DNA of 64,000 bases from the NCBI RefSeq assembly GCF_013032505.1, contig NZ_WQCG01000003.1, forward strand, positions 682,001 to 746,000, in the 5' to 3' direction. This DNA comes from Ruegeria atlantica (lineage in GTDB: Bacteria; Pseudomonadota; Alphaproteobacteria; Rhodobacterales; Rhodobacteraceae). The notes below the pieces were generated by a model that was not told the DNA's origin, searched no databases, and saw nothing but the letters and a program-made list of their open reading frames with translations. The position numbers and the translations under genes were made by a program. Positions 63,456 to 64,000 of this stretch are shown here, piece by piece (the stretch's first letter is position 1; each line of letters begins with the position of its first letter).

Positions 63456-64000
63456 TTGTCCAACCAAATCGGACTAATGGAAGCCGAAGCCGCATATCTG
63501 CAGGCTATGCGAATAGAAAATGGTGAAATCTCTGAAGCTGAAGCCCGGAGAATTCTCGTTTCGGAATATGGTGTAAACAACGCTTCAGCGAGTGATATGG
63601 TGCGCAATTTTGGCCAAATGCTAAAGGGCAAAGTATATCATCGAACTCTGAGCTTGCTGGTAACCGAGCTCTACTTTGATCGCATCTTGGATGAGTTTGG
63701 CACCAACGGGCTGCGAAATGCTTTAGCTGCCACAAGAGCTCACATTTCGTACTACAAGGCCCTCCCAACGGGTGGAAGGTTGCCAAGCCTGACAAGACTA
63801 TGTGATGACTATGCGGACAAACTGACTGCACATAAGAGCGGTGAGTTGTCACCCACCACTGACAAACTGCAAGCCAATTTCCAAGCGCGCATTTCTCAAG
63901 CGCAACAAGACTCCTCCGAGGAACGTCAAAAGAGGCTCAAGAAGGCAGGTGGAAAAACTCAGAAAGTTTGGGTTCGAACTGCAATATATAAGCGCAACGC
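63456..64000 (+). CDS. unidentified low-GC gene, runs off right edge
   Basis: I translated 181 codons directly; no stop occurs before the edge. The TTG start at 63456 has AAGGAAA 7 bases upstream; an ATG at 63477 is possible. The product begins MSNQIGLMEAEAAYLQAMRI and is largely helical and charged. I know no confident family; the layout faintly recalls the N-terminal part of some HNH-type endonucleases of restriction islands. Base composition is clearly lower in GC than the ribosomal genes, which suggests acquisition. Confidence 0.55.
   Translation, partial: MSNQIGLMEAEAAYLQAMRIENGEISEAEARRILVSEYGVNNASASDMVRNFGQMLKGKVYHRTLSLLVTELYFDRILDEFGTNGLRNALAATRAHISYYKALPTGGRLPSLTRLCDDYADKLTAHKSGELSPTTDKLQANFQARISQAQQDSSEERQKRLKKAGGKTQKVWVRTAIYKRN

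Overview
The window is a high-GC alphaproteobacterial chromosome segment, most consistent with the Roseobacter group (Rhodobacterales). The signs are bztABCD-type amino-acid transport genes, the rpmH-rnpA-yidD-...-yidC-engB neighbourhood, an ATP12/HAD/RluC/RarA/Do-protease block, and a spc/alpha ribosomal-protein cluster interrupted by unrelated genes.

Bases 1 to about 17,010 are a tailed temperate prophage cut by the left edge of the window and lying against the 3' end of a tRNA-Arg(ACG) gene, the probable attachment site. Read from the tRNA leftwards, the prophage holds a C5-cytosine methyltransferase-like gene, a tyrosine integrase, two small rightward genes (a Fis-type HTH and an unknown), a dyad-rich operator region, a CI-like repressor, a LuxR-type receptor and a LuxI-type acyl-homoserine-lactone synthase with its own terminator. 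A long, tightly overlapping leftward early operon follows: small unknowns, two halves of a DUF6456-like regulator, a beta-class DNA methyltransferase, an HD phosphohydrolase, a CHC2/Toprim primase, an SF3 helicase and a MazG-like protein. After an AT-rich gap comes the packaging and structure module, ending in the terminase small and large subunits. The LuxR/LuxI pair lies exactly between the repressor and the lytic early operon. This is the most unusual content of the window: a prophage that may both make and sense a quorum signal.

Bases 17,100 to 43,400 are ordinary host genes: a histidine kinase with a disulfide-flavoprotein and a TVP38-type membrane protein; rpmH-rnpA-yidD, an AidB-like acyl-CoA dehydrogenase, ttcA, an EAL protein, yidC, a MOSC protein, engB, DUF2946 and PepSY membrane proteins, argB, a 4Fe-4S protein and a SixA phosphatase; a leftward four-gene polar amino-acid ABC transporter; then ATP12, a HAD phosphatase, a pseudouridine synthase, rarA and a Do-type protease.

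Bases 43,500 to 63,140 hold a TauD-like oxygenase and then, leftward, the ribosomal cluster rplB-rpsS-rplV-rpsC-rplP // rpmC-rpsQ-rplN-rplX-rplE-rpsN-rpsH-rplF-rplR-rpsE-rpmD // rplO-secY-adk-rpsM-rpsK-rpoA-rplQ. It is broken at the two marked points by non-ribosomal genes. A third break lies upstream of rplB, where a low-GC unknown gene runs off the right edge instead of the expected rplW.
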